DNA of 64,000 nt from Prosapia bicincta. Its lineage: Eukaryota; Arthropoda; Insecta; Hemiptera; Cercopidae. This document shows, in pieces, positions 1 to 12,548 of the stretch (position 1 is the stretch's first letter; every line of letters begins with the position of its first letter). A program made the translations under genes and the position numbers. Under the pieces are notes generated by a model. It was given only the letters and a program-made list of their open reading frames with translations. It was not told the DNA's origin and searched no databases. The stretch covers positions 348,751,082-348,815,081 of the forward strand of contig JBAIZL010000002.1 of NCBI GenBank assembly GCA_036971475.1, given 5' to 3'.

Positions 1-470
1 GAAGCCCTGGCAGGACAAGTATTGTACAATTTGCACTTAAGGTAGATTTTTACTACTGTCTCACTGTCTCTATAGTAATGGTATCCATAATCGATGAGCG
101 GCAGGTCGTTAGCGTTAAAGCTGGCTGCTGCTGGAACCACGAACATTGTCGGGTGACAAACAAGCCTCTGTTTACTCAGTTCTGAATATTAAAAAATGGT
201 ATTTTTTTGTACACATGTGATTTAAATATATTTAGGATTACTTAAAAACTTATTACAACAATTCAAACATTTTATTTACTTAGTTATGCCCGTATATTCA
301 CTGACGGAAACACAGGCTCGCTAAACGTACCTATCGTTAAGAGGTTGTAGGGATAGAAAATTAAAATTCTGACCACATTTTTCTCTGCAAGCGTGTTAGG
401 AACAAATTTAGCTTCAGAACTAACTAAACTACAATATTTAAATTAAGCCAATAGACACGCTTCAGACCGG
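1..470. repeat. Partial, diverged satellite copy leading into the macrosatellite
   Basis: Most of this stretch (about 100-470) is a diverged copy of the satellite part seen again at about 870-1,243: the same words around the tail of a ~345-bp repeat, including the conserved 'cctatcgttaag' and 'ttagcttcagaacta'. It joins the first full 3,729-bp unit near 471, at 'cggttgtaggggttagagg'. The first ~90 bases have no counterpart that I can see in the later units. No gene is visible. Confidence 0.7.
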
Positions 471-1243
471 TTGTAGGGGTTAGAGGATATTATTGTAATG
501 GAATAATTTTTTTAGGATTGTTATGCATACAAGTAAAGTTATAACCAACATTGCTAAAATATTTGGATGTCAATAACAAACTATCCTGGCAAACACCGTT
601 TCTACCAAAAGTACCAATCGTTAAACGGCCCTAAAAGGTAAATGAAGAATCTAAAATGAAGAAATATATAAACACTTCTAAATATTAACAAACTTGCATA
701 TAGTAGCACTTACTTATATTTGTTGAAGACGGCCGTTTCAGGAGATAAGTCCCATTGTCAACTCAGACCGTAACTGATCTCAAGGTTTAAGTAGGTTAGG
801 GTATTAGGGTAGGGGTGGAATATTATGGTGGTGTGGGTGTATTTTACCACTTTATACTTCCTGGCAGCCAAACGTTAGCGTTAAAGCTGGCTGGTGCTGG
901 AACCATGCAAACGTAGAATATTTTCGGGCAACAAACAAGCCTCTGTTTACTCAGTTCTGAATATTAAAAAATCGTATTTTTTGTACACATGTGATTTAAA
1001 TATATTTAGGATTACTTAAAAACTTATTACAACAATTTAAACATTTTATTTACTTAGTTATGCCCGTATATTCACTGACGGAAACACAGGCTCGCTAAAC
1101 GTACCTATCGTTAAGAGGTTGTAGGGATAGAAAATTAAAATTCTGACCACATTTTTCTCTGCAAGCGTGTTAGGAACAAATTTAGCTTCAGAACTAACTA
1201 TACTACAATATTTAAATTAAGCCAATAGACACGCTTCAGACCA

Positions 1244-2210
1244 TTTCTATCGTTATTAACCATTATTGGGTTCGCTATGTAGATGATGGAATGTATATAT
1301 CAAACAATAATATTAAAAATTTAACAAATATTTTGGATAAAATAAATAAAATTAATAATAAAATCAAATTTACTTATGAAATTGAAACAAATAATAAAAT
1401 AAATTTTCTAGATTTAACTATAATAAGAATAAAATGAAAAATTTGAATATATGATATACCGTAAACCAACTTTAACAAACCAAATTATACCAAATAATTC
1501 TAATCATCCATATAATAAAAAATGGCTGTTTTATATAACTTATTATATAGAATGCATAAAGTACCCATGAATGGAGAATATAAAATTAGAGAAAAAAACA
1601 TAATTTACCAAATTGCATTAGAAAACGGTTGTAAAAAGAAAACTGTTGACAAACCTAATTATAATATTTTTAATAAACAAAATAATAATTTAATTTGCAA
1701 TAGTAATAATAATACAATATGGACTTCATTTTTATTTATAGGCCATGAAATAAAAAAATATCACAAAATTATTTAAAAACACAAATATCAAAATTGCATA
1801 CAAAACTAATAACAAAATAATAAACATAATAAATAACAATAATAAAATAATTAATATGCATGAAAAAGGTGGTGTTTATAAATTAGAATGCGAAAACTGT
1901 AATAAAGCTTATACAGGTCAAACCAAGAAAAATTAAAAGAAAGATATAAAGAATATTTGAATGCCTATATTAATCCAGAAATATATAAATCAAATTTTGC
2001 AAATCATTGTATTAATAATAAGCACCAATTTCCAAATATTGAAAATAAGAAACTTATAAAAGAAATTAATAAGGGATTAAGAAGGAATATATATGAAGCA
2101 TTCGAAATATATAAATACAATAATAATAACCAATTATTAAAAGAACAAATACAAATACATTCTAAATTTGATACTATATTGAATGTCTATAATGTTACAG
2201 CAACAAAATA
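1244..2210 (+). pseudogene. Penelope-like element fragment, unit 1 (RT motif C to GIY-YIG endonuclease)
   Basis: In one frame the first ~190 bp read NHYWVRYVDDGMY and then NFLDLTI, matching reverse-transcriptase motif C and the following motif of Penelope-like retroelements. A shifted frame gives YRKPT and NSNHP, also diagnostic of this family. Two further frames (1,522-1,776 and 1,957-2,211) carry the linker and the end of a GIY-YIG nuclease. Indels in A-rich runs near 1,750 and 1,930 break what remains open in the third copy. The 5' truncation at about 1,244 and the 3' junction at about 2,210 both abut satellite. This is a dead passenger inside the satellite unit. Confidence 0.88.
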
Positions 2211-2259
2211 ACTCACTCCTAAATATAAAAAAATAGTATTTCTTATACACATGGGGTTT

Positions 2260-4200
2260 AAAATATATTTAGCATTACTTACAAACTTACTAAAACACTT
2301 CAAACATTTCATTTAATTAGTTATGCCCGTATATTCACTGACGAAACAACAGGCTCCCAAACGTTTCGTTAAGCGGTTGTAGGGAGAGAAAATAAACATT
2401 CTGTCAACATTTTCCTTTGCAAGCATATTACGTACACATTTAGCTTCAGAACTAACTATACTACAATATTTAAATCAAGCCAATAAATTAGCTACAGTCC
2501 AAGAATATCAAGAATGGACGAAAACCGTACTTACCTATCGTGAAACTGTTCTAAAAGTTATAACAAAAGAATCGAATTACATTTTTCTCTTCAGGCGTAT
2601 TAAAAATAAATGTAACACTATAAATAGCACTGTTACAGTATTAGGATGTCAAAATTAAATTAGCTACAAGCCATGATACCTACTAGCTTCGACACTCACC
2701 GTGCCTACCTATCGTTAAGCGGTTGTAGAGATAGAAAATGAAAATTTTGCCATCATTTTTCTTTGCAAGCGTGTTACGTACACATTTAGCTTCAGAACTA
2801 ACTGTCTTACATCAATATTTAAATCAAGCCAATAATTTAGCTACATCCATGATATCAATTACGCGCGAAAACCGTACCTACTATCGTTAAAATGTTCTAA
2901 AAATTATAATAAAAAAATCTAATCACAATTTTCTTTGCAGGCGTGTAACAAATAAATGTAACAATATAAATAACACTGTTACAATATTCTGATGTCAATA
3001 ATAAATCAGCTACAAGCCAAGATACCTACTAGCCCCGACACTGACCGTTCCTACCTAACGTTAAGCGGTTGTAGGGAAAGAAATGAAAATTCTGCCAAAA
3101 CCTTTCTTTGCATGCGTGGTACGTATACATTTAGCTTTAGATCTAACTATACTAAAATATTTAAATCAAGACAATAAAATAGCTACAGACCATGATATCA
3201 AGAACGGACGAAAATCGTATTTACCTATTCTAAAACTGATCTAAAAGTTATAACAAAAGAATCGAATTATATTTTTCTTTGCAGGCGTGTTACAAAATAA
3301 ATGTAACACTATAAATAACAAAGCTACAGTATTAGGATGTCAATATTAAATTAGCTACAAGCCATGATACCTGCTAGCTTCGACACACACCGTGCCTACC
3401 TATCGTTATGCGGTTGTAGGGATAGAAAATTAAAATTCTGCCATCATTTCTTTTAGCAAGCGTGTTACGTACACATTTTGCTTCAGAACTAACTATACTA
3501 CAATATTTAAACCAAGATAATAAAATAGCTACAGACCATGATATCAAAAACGGACGAAAATCGTACTTACCTATTCTAAAACTGATTTAAAAGTTATAAC
3601 AAAAGAATCGAATTACATTTTTCTTTGCAGGCGTGTTACAAATAAATGTAACACCATAAATAACACTGTTACAGTATTAGGATGTCAATATTAAATTAGT
3701 TACAATCCATGATACCTACTAGCTTCGACACTCACCGTGCCTACATATATATAGCGTTTGTTGGGTTAGGAGATGAAAATTCTGCCAATATTTTTCTTTA
3801 CAAGCGTGTTACGAACACATTTAGCTTCAGAACTTCACTACAATATTTAAAGTAAGCCAATAAATTAGTCATGATATCAAGCCAGAACGAAAACCGTACC
3901 TACCTACAGTAAAAATGTTCTAAACGTCACAACAAAAGAATGTATTCACATTTTTCTTTGCCGGCGTGTTACAAATAAATGTAAAATGATAAATAACACT
4001 GTTACAATTTTTGGATATCAGTATTAATATTTGTTGATTCCATCTTCACGTGAGCTACTAGTTTTCACTAAACACTTGTAAATATTTACATGTGTTTAGT
4101 CAGTATTAAATTAGCTAGAAAACTAAATTAATTAGCAGCAATTTTAAATTAAAATACCTACCAGCCCAGACACTCGCTGTACCTACCTATCGCTGAGCGG
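2260..4200. repeat. Internal ~345-bp satellite repeats within unit 1
   Basis: The word 'ccatgatacc' and its close variants recur at 2,671, 3,017, 3,362 and 3,707 (spacing 345-346). Other recurring words include 'ttagcttcagaacta', 'gcggttgtaggg' and 'caagcgtgtta'. The same array recurs 3,729 bp later at about 5,989-7,929. The satellite portions upstream of the PLE fragment belong to the same family. The small reading frames at 2,992-3,177 and 6,721-6,906 lie inside this satellite and are not genes. Confidence 0.88.
4068..4101. repeat. 34-bp near-perfect palindrome (unit 1)
   Basis: The arms ACTAAACAC and GTGTTTAGT flank an AT-rich centre, TGTAAATATTTACA, which is itself self-complementary. 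The palindrome is repeated in unit 2 at 7,797-7,830. It lies near the unit junction, so it could form a cruciform and promote recombination between units; that role is inference. Confidence 0.75.
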
Positions 4201-4972
4201 TTGTAGGGGTTAGAGGCTATTATTATAATGGAATAATTTTTTAGGATTGTTATGCATACAAGTAAAGTTATAACCAACATTGCTAAAATATTTGCATGTC
4301 AATAACAAACTATCCTGGCAAACACCGTTTCTACCAAAAGTACCAATCGTTAAACGGCCCTAAAAGGTAAATGAAGAATCTAAAATGAAGAAATATATAA
4401 ACACTTCTAAATATTAACAAACTTGCATATAGTAGCACTTACTTATATTTGTTGAAGACGGCCGTTTCAGGAGATAAGTCCCATTGTCAACTCAGACCGT
4501 AACTGATCTCAAGGTTTAAGTAGGTTAGGGTATTAGGGTAGGGGTGGAATATTATGGTGGTGTGGGTGTATTTTACCACTTTATACTTCCTGGCAGCCAA
4601 ACGTTAGCGTTAAAGCTGGCTGGTGCTGGAACCATGCAAACGTAGAATATTTTCGGGCAACAAACAAGCCTCTGTTTACTCAGTTCTGAATATTAAAAAA
4701 TCGTATTTTTTGTACACATGTGATTTAAATATATTTAGGATTACTTAAAAACTTATTACAACAATTTAAACATTTTATTTACTTAGTTATGCCCGTATAT
4801 TCACTGACGGAAACACAGGCTCGCTAAACGTACCTATCGTTAAGAGGTTGTAGGGATAGAAAATTAAAATTCTGACCACATTTTTCTCTGCAAGCGTGTT
4901 AGGAACAAATTTAGCTTCAGAACTAACTATACTACAATATTTAAATTAAGCCAATAGACACGCTTCAGACCA

Positions 4973-5939
4973 TTTCTATCGTTATTAACCATTATTGGGT
5001 TCGCTATGTAGATGATGGAATGTATATATCAAACAATAATATTAAAAATTTAACAAATATTTTGGATAAAATAAATAAAATTAATAATAAAATCAAATTT
5101 ACTTATGAAATTGAAACAAATAATAAAATAAATTTTCTAGATTTAACTATAATAAGAATAAAATGAAAAATTTGAATATATGATATACCGTAAACCAACT
5201 TTAACAAACCAAATTATACCAAATAATTCTAATCATCCATATAATAAAAAATGGCTGTTTTATATAACTTATTATATAGAATGCATAAAGTACCCATGAA
5301 TGGAGAATATAAAATTAGAGAAAAAAACATAATTTACCAAATTGCATTAGAAAACGGTTGTAAAAAGAAAACTGTTGACAAACCTAATTATAATATTTTT
5401 AATAAACAAAATAATAATTTAATTTGCAATAGTAATAATAATACAATATGGACTTCATTTTTATTTATAGGCCATGAAATAAAAAAATATCACAAAATTA
5501 TTTAAAAACACAAATATCAAAATTGCATACAAAACTAATAACAAAATAATAAACATAATAAATAACAATAATAAAATAATTAATATGCATGAAAAAGGTG
5601 GTGTTTATAAATTAGAATGCGAAAACTGTAATAAAGCTTATACAGGTCAAACCAAGAAAAATTAAAAGAAAGATATAAAGAATATTTGAATGCCTATATT
5701 AATCCAGAAATATATAAATCAAATTTTGCAAATCATTGTATTAATAATAAGCACCAATTTCCAAATATTGAAAATAAGAAACTTATAAAAGAAATTAATA
5801 AGGGATTAAGAAGGAATATATATGAAGCATTCGAAATATATAAATACAATAATAATAACCAATTATTAAAAGAACAAATACAAATACATTCTAAATTTGA
5901 TACTATATTGAATGTCTATAATGTTACAGCAACAAAATA
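4973..5939 (+). pseudogene. Penelope-like element fragment, unit 2
   Basis: This is a near-exact copy, shifted by 3,729 bp, of the fragment in the first unit. It contains the same YVDD region, the same family-specific motifs and the same frame breaks separating frames 5,251-5,505 and 5,686-5,940. Because both copies share these lesions, the fragment was already broken when the unit was duplicated. It cannot make a working endonuclease. Confidence 0.88.
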
Positions 5940-8900
5940 ACTCACTCCTAAATATAAAAAAATGGTATTTCTTATACACATGGGGTTTAAAATATATTTA
6001 GCATTACTTACAAACTTACTAAAACACTTCAAACATTTCATTTAATTAGTTATGCCCGTATATTCACTGACGAAACAACAGGCTCCCAAACGTTTCGTTA
6101 AGCGGTTGTAGGGAGAGAAAATAAACATTCTGTCAACATTTTCCTTTGAAAGCATATTACGTACACATTTAGCTTCAGAACTAACTATACTACAATATTT
6201 AAATCAAGCCAATAAATTAGCTACAGTCCAAGAATATCAAGAATGGACGAAAACCGTACTTACCTATCGTGAAACTGTTCTAAAAGTTATAACAAAAGAA
6301 TCGAATTACATTTTTCTCTTCAGGCGTATTAAAAATAAATGTAACACTATAAATAGCACTGTTACAGTATTAGGATGTCAAAATTAAATTAGCTACAAGC
6401 CATGATACCTACTAGCTTCGACACTCACCGTGCCTACCTATCGTTAAGCGGTTGTAGAGATAGAAAATGAAAATTTTGCCATCATTTTTCTTTGCAAGCG
6501 TGTTACGTACACATTTAGCTTCAGAACTAACTGTCTTACATCAATATTTAAATCAAGCCAATAATTTAGCTACATCCATGATATCAATTACGCGCGAAAA
6601 CCGTACCTACTATCGTTAAAATGTTCTAAAAATTATAATAAAAAAATCTAATCACAATTTTCTTTGCAGGCGTGTAACAAATAAATGTAACAATATAAAT
6701 AACACTGTTACAATATTCTGATGTCAATAATAAATCAGCTACAAGCCAAGATACCTACTAGCCCCGACACTGACCGTTCCTACCTAACGTTAAGCGGTTG
6801 TAGGGAAAGAAATGAAAATTCTGCCAAAACCTTTCTTTGCATGCGTGGTACGTATACATTTAGCTTTAGATCTAACTATACTAAAATATTTAAATCAAGA
6901 CAATAAAATAGCTACAGACCATGATATCAAGAACGGACGAAAATCGTATTTACCTATTCTAAAACTGATCTAAAAGTTATAACAAAAGAATCGAATTATA
7001 TTTTTCTTTGCAGGCGTGTTACAAAATAAATGTAACACTATAAATAACAAAGCTACAGTATTAGGATGTCAATATTAAATTAGCTACAAGCCATGATACC
7101 TGCTAGCTTCGACACACACCGTGCCTACCTATCGTTATGCGGTTGTAGGGATAGAAAATTAAAATTCTGCCATCATTTCTTTTAGCAAGCGTGTTACGTA
7201 CACATTTTGCTTCAGAACTAACTATACTACAATATTTAAACCAAGATAATAAAATAGCTACAGACCATGATATCAAAAACGGACGAAAATCGTACTTACC
7301 TATTCTAAAACTGATTTAAAAGTTATAACAAAAGAATCGAATTACATTTTTCTTTGCAGGCGTGTTACAAATAAATGTAACACCATAAATAACACTGTTA
7401 CAGTATTAGGATGTCAATATTAAATTAGTTACAATCCATGATACCTACTAGCTTCGACACTCACCGTGCCTACATATATATAGCGTTTGTTGGGTTAGGA
7501 GATGAAAATTCTGCCAATATTTTTCTTTACAAGCGTGTTACGAACACATTTAGCTTCAGAACTTCACTACAATATTTAAAGTAAGCCAATAAATTAGTCA
7601 TGATATCAAGCCAGAACGAAAACCGTACCTACCTACAGTAAAAATGTTCTAAACGTCACAACAAAAGAATGTATTCACATTTTTCTTTGCCGGCGTGTTA
7701 CAAATAAATGTAAAATGATAAATAACACTGTTACAATTTTTGGATATCAGTATTAATATTTGTTGATTCCATCTTCACGTGAGCTACTAGTTTTCACTAA
7801 ACACTTGTAAATATTTACATGTGTTTAGTCAGTATTAAATTAGCTAGAAAACTAAATTAATTAGCAGCAATTTTAAATTAAAATACCTACCAGCCCAGAC
7901 ACTCGCTGTACCTACCTATCGCTGAGCGGTTGTAGGGGTTAGAGGCTATTATTATAATGGAATAATTTTTTAGGATTGTTATGCATACAAGTAAAGTTAT
8001 AACCAACATTGCTAAAATATTTGCATGTCAATAACAAACTATCCTGGCAAACACCGTTTCTACCAAAAGTACCAATCGTTAAACGGCCCTAAAAGGTAAA
8101 TGAAGAATCTAAAATGAAGAAATATATAAACACTTCTAAATATTAACAAACTTGCATATAGTAGCACTTACTTATATTTGTTGAAGACGGCCGTTTCAGG
8201 AGATAAGTCCCATTGTCAACTCAGACCGTAACTGATCTCAAGGTTTAAGTAGGTTAGGGTATTAGGGTAGGGGTGGAATATTATGGTGGTGTGGGTGTAT
8301 TTTACCACTTTATACTTCCTGGCAGCCAAACGTTAGCGTTAAAGCTGGCTGGTGCTGGAACCATGCAAACGTAGAATATTTTCGGGCAACAAACAAGCCT
8401 CTGTTTACTCAGTTCTGAATATTAAAAAATCGTATTTTTAGTACACATGTGATTTAAATATATTTAGGATTACTTAAAAACTTATTACAACAATTTAAAC
8501 ATTTTATTTACTTAGTTATGCCCGTATATTCACTGACGGAAACACAGGCTCGCTAAACGTACCTATCGTTAAGAGGTTGTAGGGATAGAAAATTAAAATT
8601 CTGACCACATTTTTCTCTGCAAGCGTGTTAGGAACAAATTTAGCTTCAGAACTAACTATACTACAATATTTAAATTAAGCCAATAGACACGCTTCAGACC
8701 ATTTCTATCGTTATTAACCATTATTGGGTTCGCTATGTAGATGATGGAATGTATATATCAAACAATAATAATAAAAATTTAATAAATATTTTGGATAAAA
8801 TAAATAAAATTAATAATAAAATCAAATTTACTTATGAAATTGAAACAAATAATAAAATAAATTTTCTAGATTTAACTATAATAAGAATAAAATGAAAAAT

Positions 8901-8979
8901 TTGAATATATGATATACCGTAAACCAACTTTAACAAACCAAATTATACCAAATAATTCTAATCATCCATATAATAAAAA

Positions 8980-9669
8980 ATGGCTGTTTTATATAACTTA
9001 TTATATAGAATGCATAAAGTACCCATGAATGGAGAAAATAAAATAAGAGAAAAAAACATAATTTACCAAATTGCATTAGAAAACTGTTATAAAAAGAAAA
9101 CTGTTGACAAACCTAATTATAATATTTTTAATAAACAAAATAATAATTTAATTTGCAATAGTAATAATAATACAATATGGACTTCATTTTTATTTATAGG
9201 CCATGAAATAAAAAATATCACCAAATTATTTAAAAACACAAATATCAAAATTGCATACAAAACTAATAACAAAATAATAAACATAATAAATAACAATAAT
9301 AAAATAATTAATATGCATGAAAAAGGTGGTGTTTATAAATTAGAATGCGAAAACTGTAATAAAGCTTATACAGGTCAAACCAAGAAAAAATTAAAAGAAA
9401 GATATAAAGATTATTTGAATGCCTATATTAATCCAGAAATATATAAATCAAATTTTGCAAATCATTGTATTAATAATAAGCCCCAATTTCCAAATATTGA
9501 AAATAAGAAACTTATAAAAGAAATTAATAAGGGATTAAGAAGGAATATATATGAAGTATTCGAAATATATAAATACAAAAATAATAACAAATTATTAAAA
9601 GAACAAATACAAATACATTCTAAATTTGATACTATATTGAATGTCTATAATGTTACAGCAACAAAATAA
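8980..9669 (+). CDS. PLE GIY-YIG endonuclease remnant, 229 aa
   Basis: This is the longest coding remnant of the PLE. Residues ~1-110 are an Asn/Lys-rich linker between reverse transcriptase and nuclease. At ~115-135 the sequence GVYKLECENC followed by AYTGQT gives the paired G-x-Y and Y-x-G signature of GIY-YIG nucleases, with the CxxC spacing typical of PLEs. KERYKDYL then N-F-A-N-H-C continue the fold. In PLEs this domain nicks target DNA. The start Met is only the first ATG after a frameshift, since the recognisable PLE sequence (YRKPT, NSNHP) lies just upstream in another frame. The frame is very AT-rich (Asn, Lys, Ile). Expression is doubtful. Confidence 0.72.
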   Translation: MAVLYNLLYRMHKVPMNGENKIREKNIIYQIALENCYKKKTVDKPNYNIFNKQNNNLICNSNNNTIWTSFLFIGHEIKNITKLFKNTNIKIAYKTNNKIINIINNNNKIINMHEKGGVYKLECENCNKAYTGQTKKKLKERYKDYLNAYINPEIYKSNFANHCINNKPQFPNIENKKLIKEINKGLRRNIYEVFEIYKYKNNNKLLKEQIQIHSKFDTILNVYNVTATK

Positions 9670-9755
9670 ATTTGGCAATTTGTATAAATTTAGCAACAAT
9701 TCTATTTCTAATTTAACATATGTTTTAGGCCTATAGCATACATTATTGTAATTTT

Positions 9756-9802
9756 CATTCCTGATGATGTTGGTACTGTTTACCAACGAAAAGCTTTGGA
9801 TA
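9756..9802 (+). ncRNA. Hammerhead ribozyme candidate at PLE 3' end
   Basis: CTGATGA (9,761-9,767) is followed by an extra T, a 6-bp stem GTTGGT/ACCAAC with a 7-nt loop, then GAA (9,788-9,790). A self-complementary AAGCTT can act as stem III, and TGGAT can pair four bases (one G-U) with ATTC just before the core to give stem I. This is the order of a type I hammerhead. Hammerheads with very short stem III and an extra base beside stem II are known from Penelope-like elements. The fold is a paper prediction. Confidence 0.55.
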
Positions 9803-9867
9803 TAAATTAATAAATATTCTTGTATTTGAATAACCTATTTTGTTTTAAATTATTAAACAAGAAAACG

Positions 9868-9870
9868 TAT

Positions 9871-9938
<68 letters not shown>

Positions 9939-9951
9939 CATGTATGTATGT
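9868..9951. repeat. TA microsatellite grading into TATG repeats
   Basis: A (TA)n tract with one internal TG step passes into (TATG)n. It directly follows the PLE 3' end, an association seen again at 11,993. Confidence 0.95.
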
Positions 9952-11769
9952 AGGCCGATGTATTATTTATCATATACGTTTTAAATAGTTGTTTAGAAAT
10001 TGAATTTCATATAAATTAATTGACAATTCACCTAATCTATATCTATAAAAATGAATGATTGTGTGTATGTATGTAATAGACGCCTAAACTGATAAACAGA
10101 AGTTGATGGAATTTGGAGGGTTTGTTTAACATGTTCCCATAATGGTTCCTGTGAAGTTTGGTGTAGATCTCCGCCCCAGAGTCTTTAGACTGTTCAAAAA
10201 CTGATGTATGTATCTTATGCCAGATATCAGATGTGGCAAGATCAAAGGAGAGATGTTCTTAATTCCATGATTACCGATGATTTCATCAGATCTACTTATT
10301 GAATTCAAACGACTAGAATTTCCTTTGCGACTTGCATGCGCAATATCCATAAACAAGGTACAAGGGCAATTATTGGCTATTGCTTGATTAAATTTGGAAA
10401 TTCGAGCTTTTACCACGGATAATTTATATGTTGTGTTCTCACGTGTTTTGACACCTAAAATTTATATGTTTATACGCCTAATGGAATGATGAAAAGCATT
10501 GTCTATCCTCTAGCATTGCAGTAAATGAAATGGAATTATTTACATGTTTGATTTGCTCTTCTTATTGCAAAAGTTATAATTTCGGTTCAGCAACGTGCGT
10601 CGGGTAACACTAATGGTTTAATAATTAACAAAAATCTCTCAAATGATATGTATTTTTCTCATTAGATTCTGTGCAAGTCTAAACACAGGATGCAATAGGC
10701 TCAAATTAAAAAAAAAAATCATAAACGTTTTTTTTAAATCGTCTCAAAGACCTCCTTCCTCCCTGAGTGTGCCCCATAAAATGTGCAAGGCCCTTTATTA
10801 TTACGTCTAGATAACAAATAATTCAAATTTTTTATTTTGTATCTTGATTTATTATTTTTTGTAATTAAGTCAGATCGTGTTAAATGTTGAACAAAATATT
10901 TATTCTTGGCAATGGAACTTCTGGCTTCTTGATAGGTCTGGCAGAACGGTTTTATGGCTTTGCACTTGCCCATAAGCGGTACCCTTTGTATAAGCAAGTG
11001 TTCTGTATACAGTACAAGTTACCCGGCAATGTTATGATAGGACCTCGGGTCGGTAGTTAATGTTCACGTCCCAATCAATAGAGAGAAGTACGATATATGG
11101 TTGTCCTTTTTATAGTTTCAAAACATCAATTTTGTTTCCTGTCCCACGGCTTTAACAATTTTGTTTCCTGTCGAGTTTAACCCACGGCTTTTTTACACTC
11201 GAATAACCTTTTGCCTCCTTTTCGTACCATCTGGTGACCTCCAACTTTTTAATAATTTACGATATCTATTTAACACTCTTTATTACTTGAGCCTTGTAGC
11301 CGGCTTTTAAAACTTTGAAATCAGATAATTTTTTTAAACACACACTCGTACTCGGATATAATATATATTATCATCTCGTAAAATGATCGTAATATTACTA
11401 TTAATGAATTAAGAACCTTGATCTGGAGCATTGTGCAAATGTTTAAATATAGTTTAAGAAAGTCGAAATAAAAATCTAACAATAATCGGATGACTTTAGG
11501 AATTGTAAACTCTTGTACAACGAGAACGAAAAATGTGCGAACGAAAAATCCAGATAATGAAGCATGGCAAGTAGCATACAAAATGTGTTAGTTTTTTTGT
11601 TAATGATAATTAGTGAAGCAAAACTATATAATAGAAATGAATAAATAATGAGGAATAACCGTATTACCAAATAATTGCATATTGGTTGTAAATAAAAAAA
11701 CTAGGGGAAAAGTAATATTATATAATACTATTATAATTTATATTGCTACTTATATCTATAAATATAGAT
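9952..11769. other. Non-coding stretch with one unrecognised reading frame
   Basis: No recognisable gene. On the minus strand a frame from about 10,460 down to 10,126 (~110 aa) reads KTRENTTYKLS, FNQAIAN and then MDIAHASRKGN. It looks less random than its surroundings and could be a fragment of a mobile-element protein, but I cannot name it. The short minus-strand frames at 10,734-10,997 and 11,321-11,670 look fortuitous. Confidence 0.4.
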
Positions 11770-11987
11770 ATACATTATATATTTGATACTATATGCAATG
11801 TCTATAATGTTACAACAACAAAATTAACTTAGAAATGTTTATAAATTTAGCAACAACTCTATTTCTAACTTAACATGTTTTATATCTTACATTATTGTAT
11901 TATTCAATCCTGATGATGTAGGTACTGTTTACCAACGAAAACTTTGAATACAAATTAATAAATAATTCTTGTATTTTAATAACCTTA

Positions 11988-11992
<5 letters not shown>
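11770..11992 (+). pseudogene. Second PLE 3' end remnant
   Basis: This segment aligns by eye with 9,630-9,830: the last endonuclease codons (TTTGATACTATA, then AATGTCTATAATGTTACA) followed by the untranslated region. It carries a decayed hammerhead core: CTGATGA at 11,910 and GAA at 11,937. Its stem II has one mismatch, and the self-complementary stem III sequence has lost its central G. It again ends at a TA tract. This is an independent, older copy of the same PLE family. Confidence 0.75.
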
Positions 11993-12064
<72 letters not shown>

Positions 12065-12068
12065 TATG
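11993..12068. repeat. TA microsatellite
   Basis: A (TA)n run of about 75 bp directly follows the second PLE 3' end. Confidence 0.95.
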
Positions 12069-12548
12069 TGTTCAACATTGAAGCAAAGTTAGTACACTAA
12101 AAGAAGGAACTACAACGTTTAATTCATAATATTGTAATGTTAGTACTAATAAATAGTGATGAAATTGTAGTATCACAAGGTACCGCAATTACATTAGATA
12201 TTTGGTCCCACCACTTGTATATATGTTAAAAATCAAACACTGAGACTTCTGTTTGGCTTAAGACACTTAAATGTGCTGATATATCGCCTTCTTACAAGCC
12301 AAACGATAACACACGCGCATACAAACATACCGTATTAGATATGGTGATATGAAATCTTGTATTATAGTTTTACATACTGTACCTGTTTATAATATAGCTA
12401 CACTGTTTTTTTCTTATCACCACATTTTAATTGAGTTAAACACTTGGTATATAGTCCAAGATCTAAAGGGGGTAGGGCATGTCTGAAACCCTATCGCAAT
12501 TTTATTTCAGATTATTGTTGGGCACATGGGTGATTGTAAAAACGTATG
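12069..12548. other. Unique-looking spacer before the 59-bp satellite
   Basis: AT-rich sequence with no open frame worth reporting and no repeat that I recognise. Confidence 0.5.

Larger units (their letters stand above)
471..9665. repeat. Macrosatellite, 3,729-bp unit, about 2.5 copies
   Basis: The reading frames at 1,522, 5,251 and 8,980 are spaced exactly 3,729 bp apart, as are the sequences around them. Units run approximately 471-4,199, 4,200-7,928 and 7,929-9,665. The first two are nearly identical, sharing even their inactivating indels, which implies very recent duplication or conversion. The third has many substitutions and ends at a Penelope-like 3' end instead of returning to satellite. 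Each full unit contains satellite, a PLE fragment, several ~345-bp satellite repeats and an AT-rich palindrome. Confidence 0.93.
8702..9860 (+). pseudogene. Penelope-like element fragment, unit 3, with natural 3' end
   Basis: This copy begins at the same 5' truncation as the others and carries the YVDD-containing RT end, still frameshifted near 8,890 and again near 8,980. Unlike the other two it continues past the endonuclease stop (9,669) into what looks like the real PLE 3' untranslated region. That region contains a hammerhead-like fold at 9,756-9,802 and stops at a TA-repeat tract. The relation suggests the third unit preserves the arrangement closest to the original insertion. Confidence 0.82.

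Noticed and set aside
780..830. Telomere-like words (ggttagggtattagggtagggg)
   Set aside because: Too few and irregular to be a telomeric array; part of each macrosatellite unit.
2992..3177. 61-aa frame repeated in two macrosatellite units
   Set aside because: Lies wholly inside the 345-bp satellite; not open in the neighbouring satellite copies.
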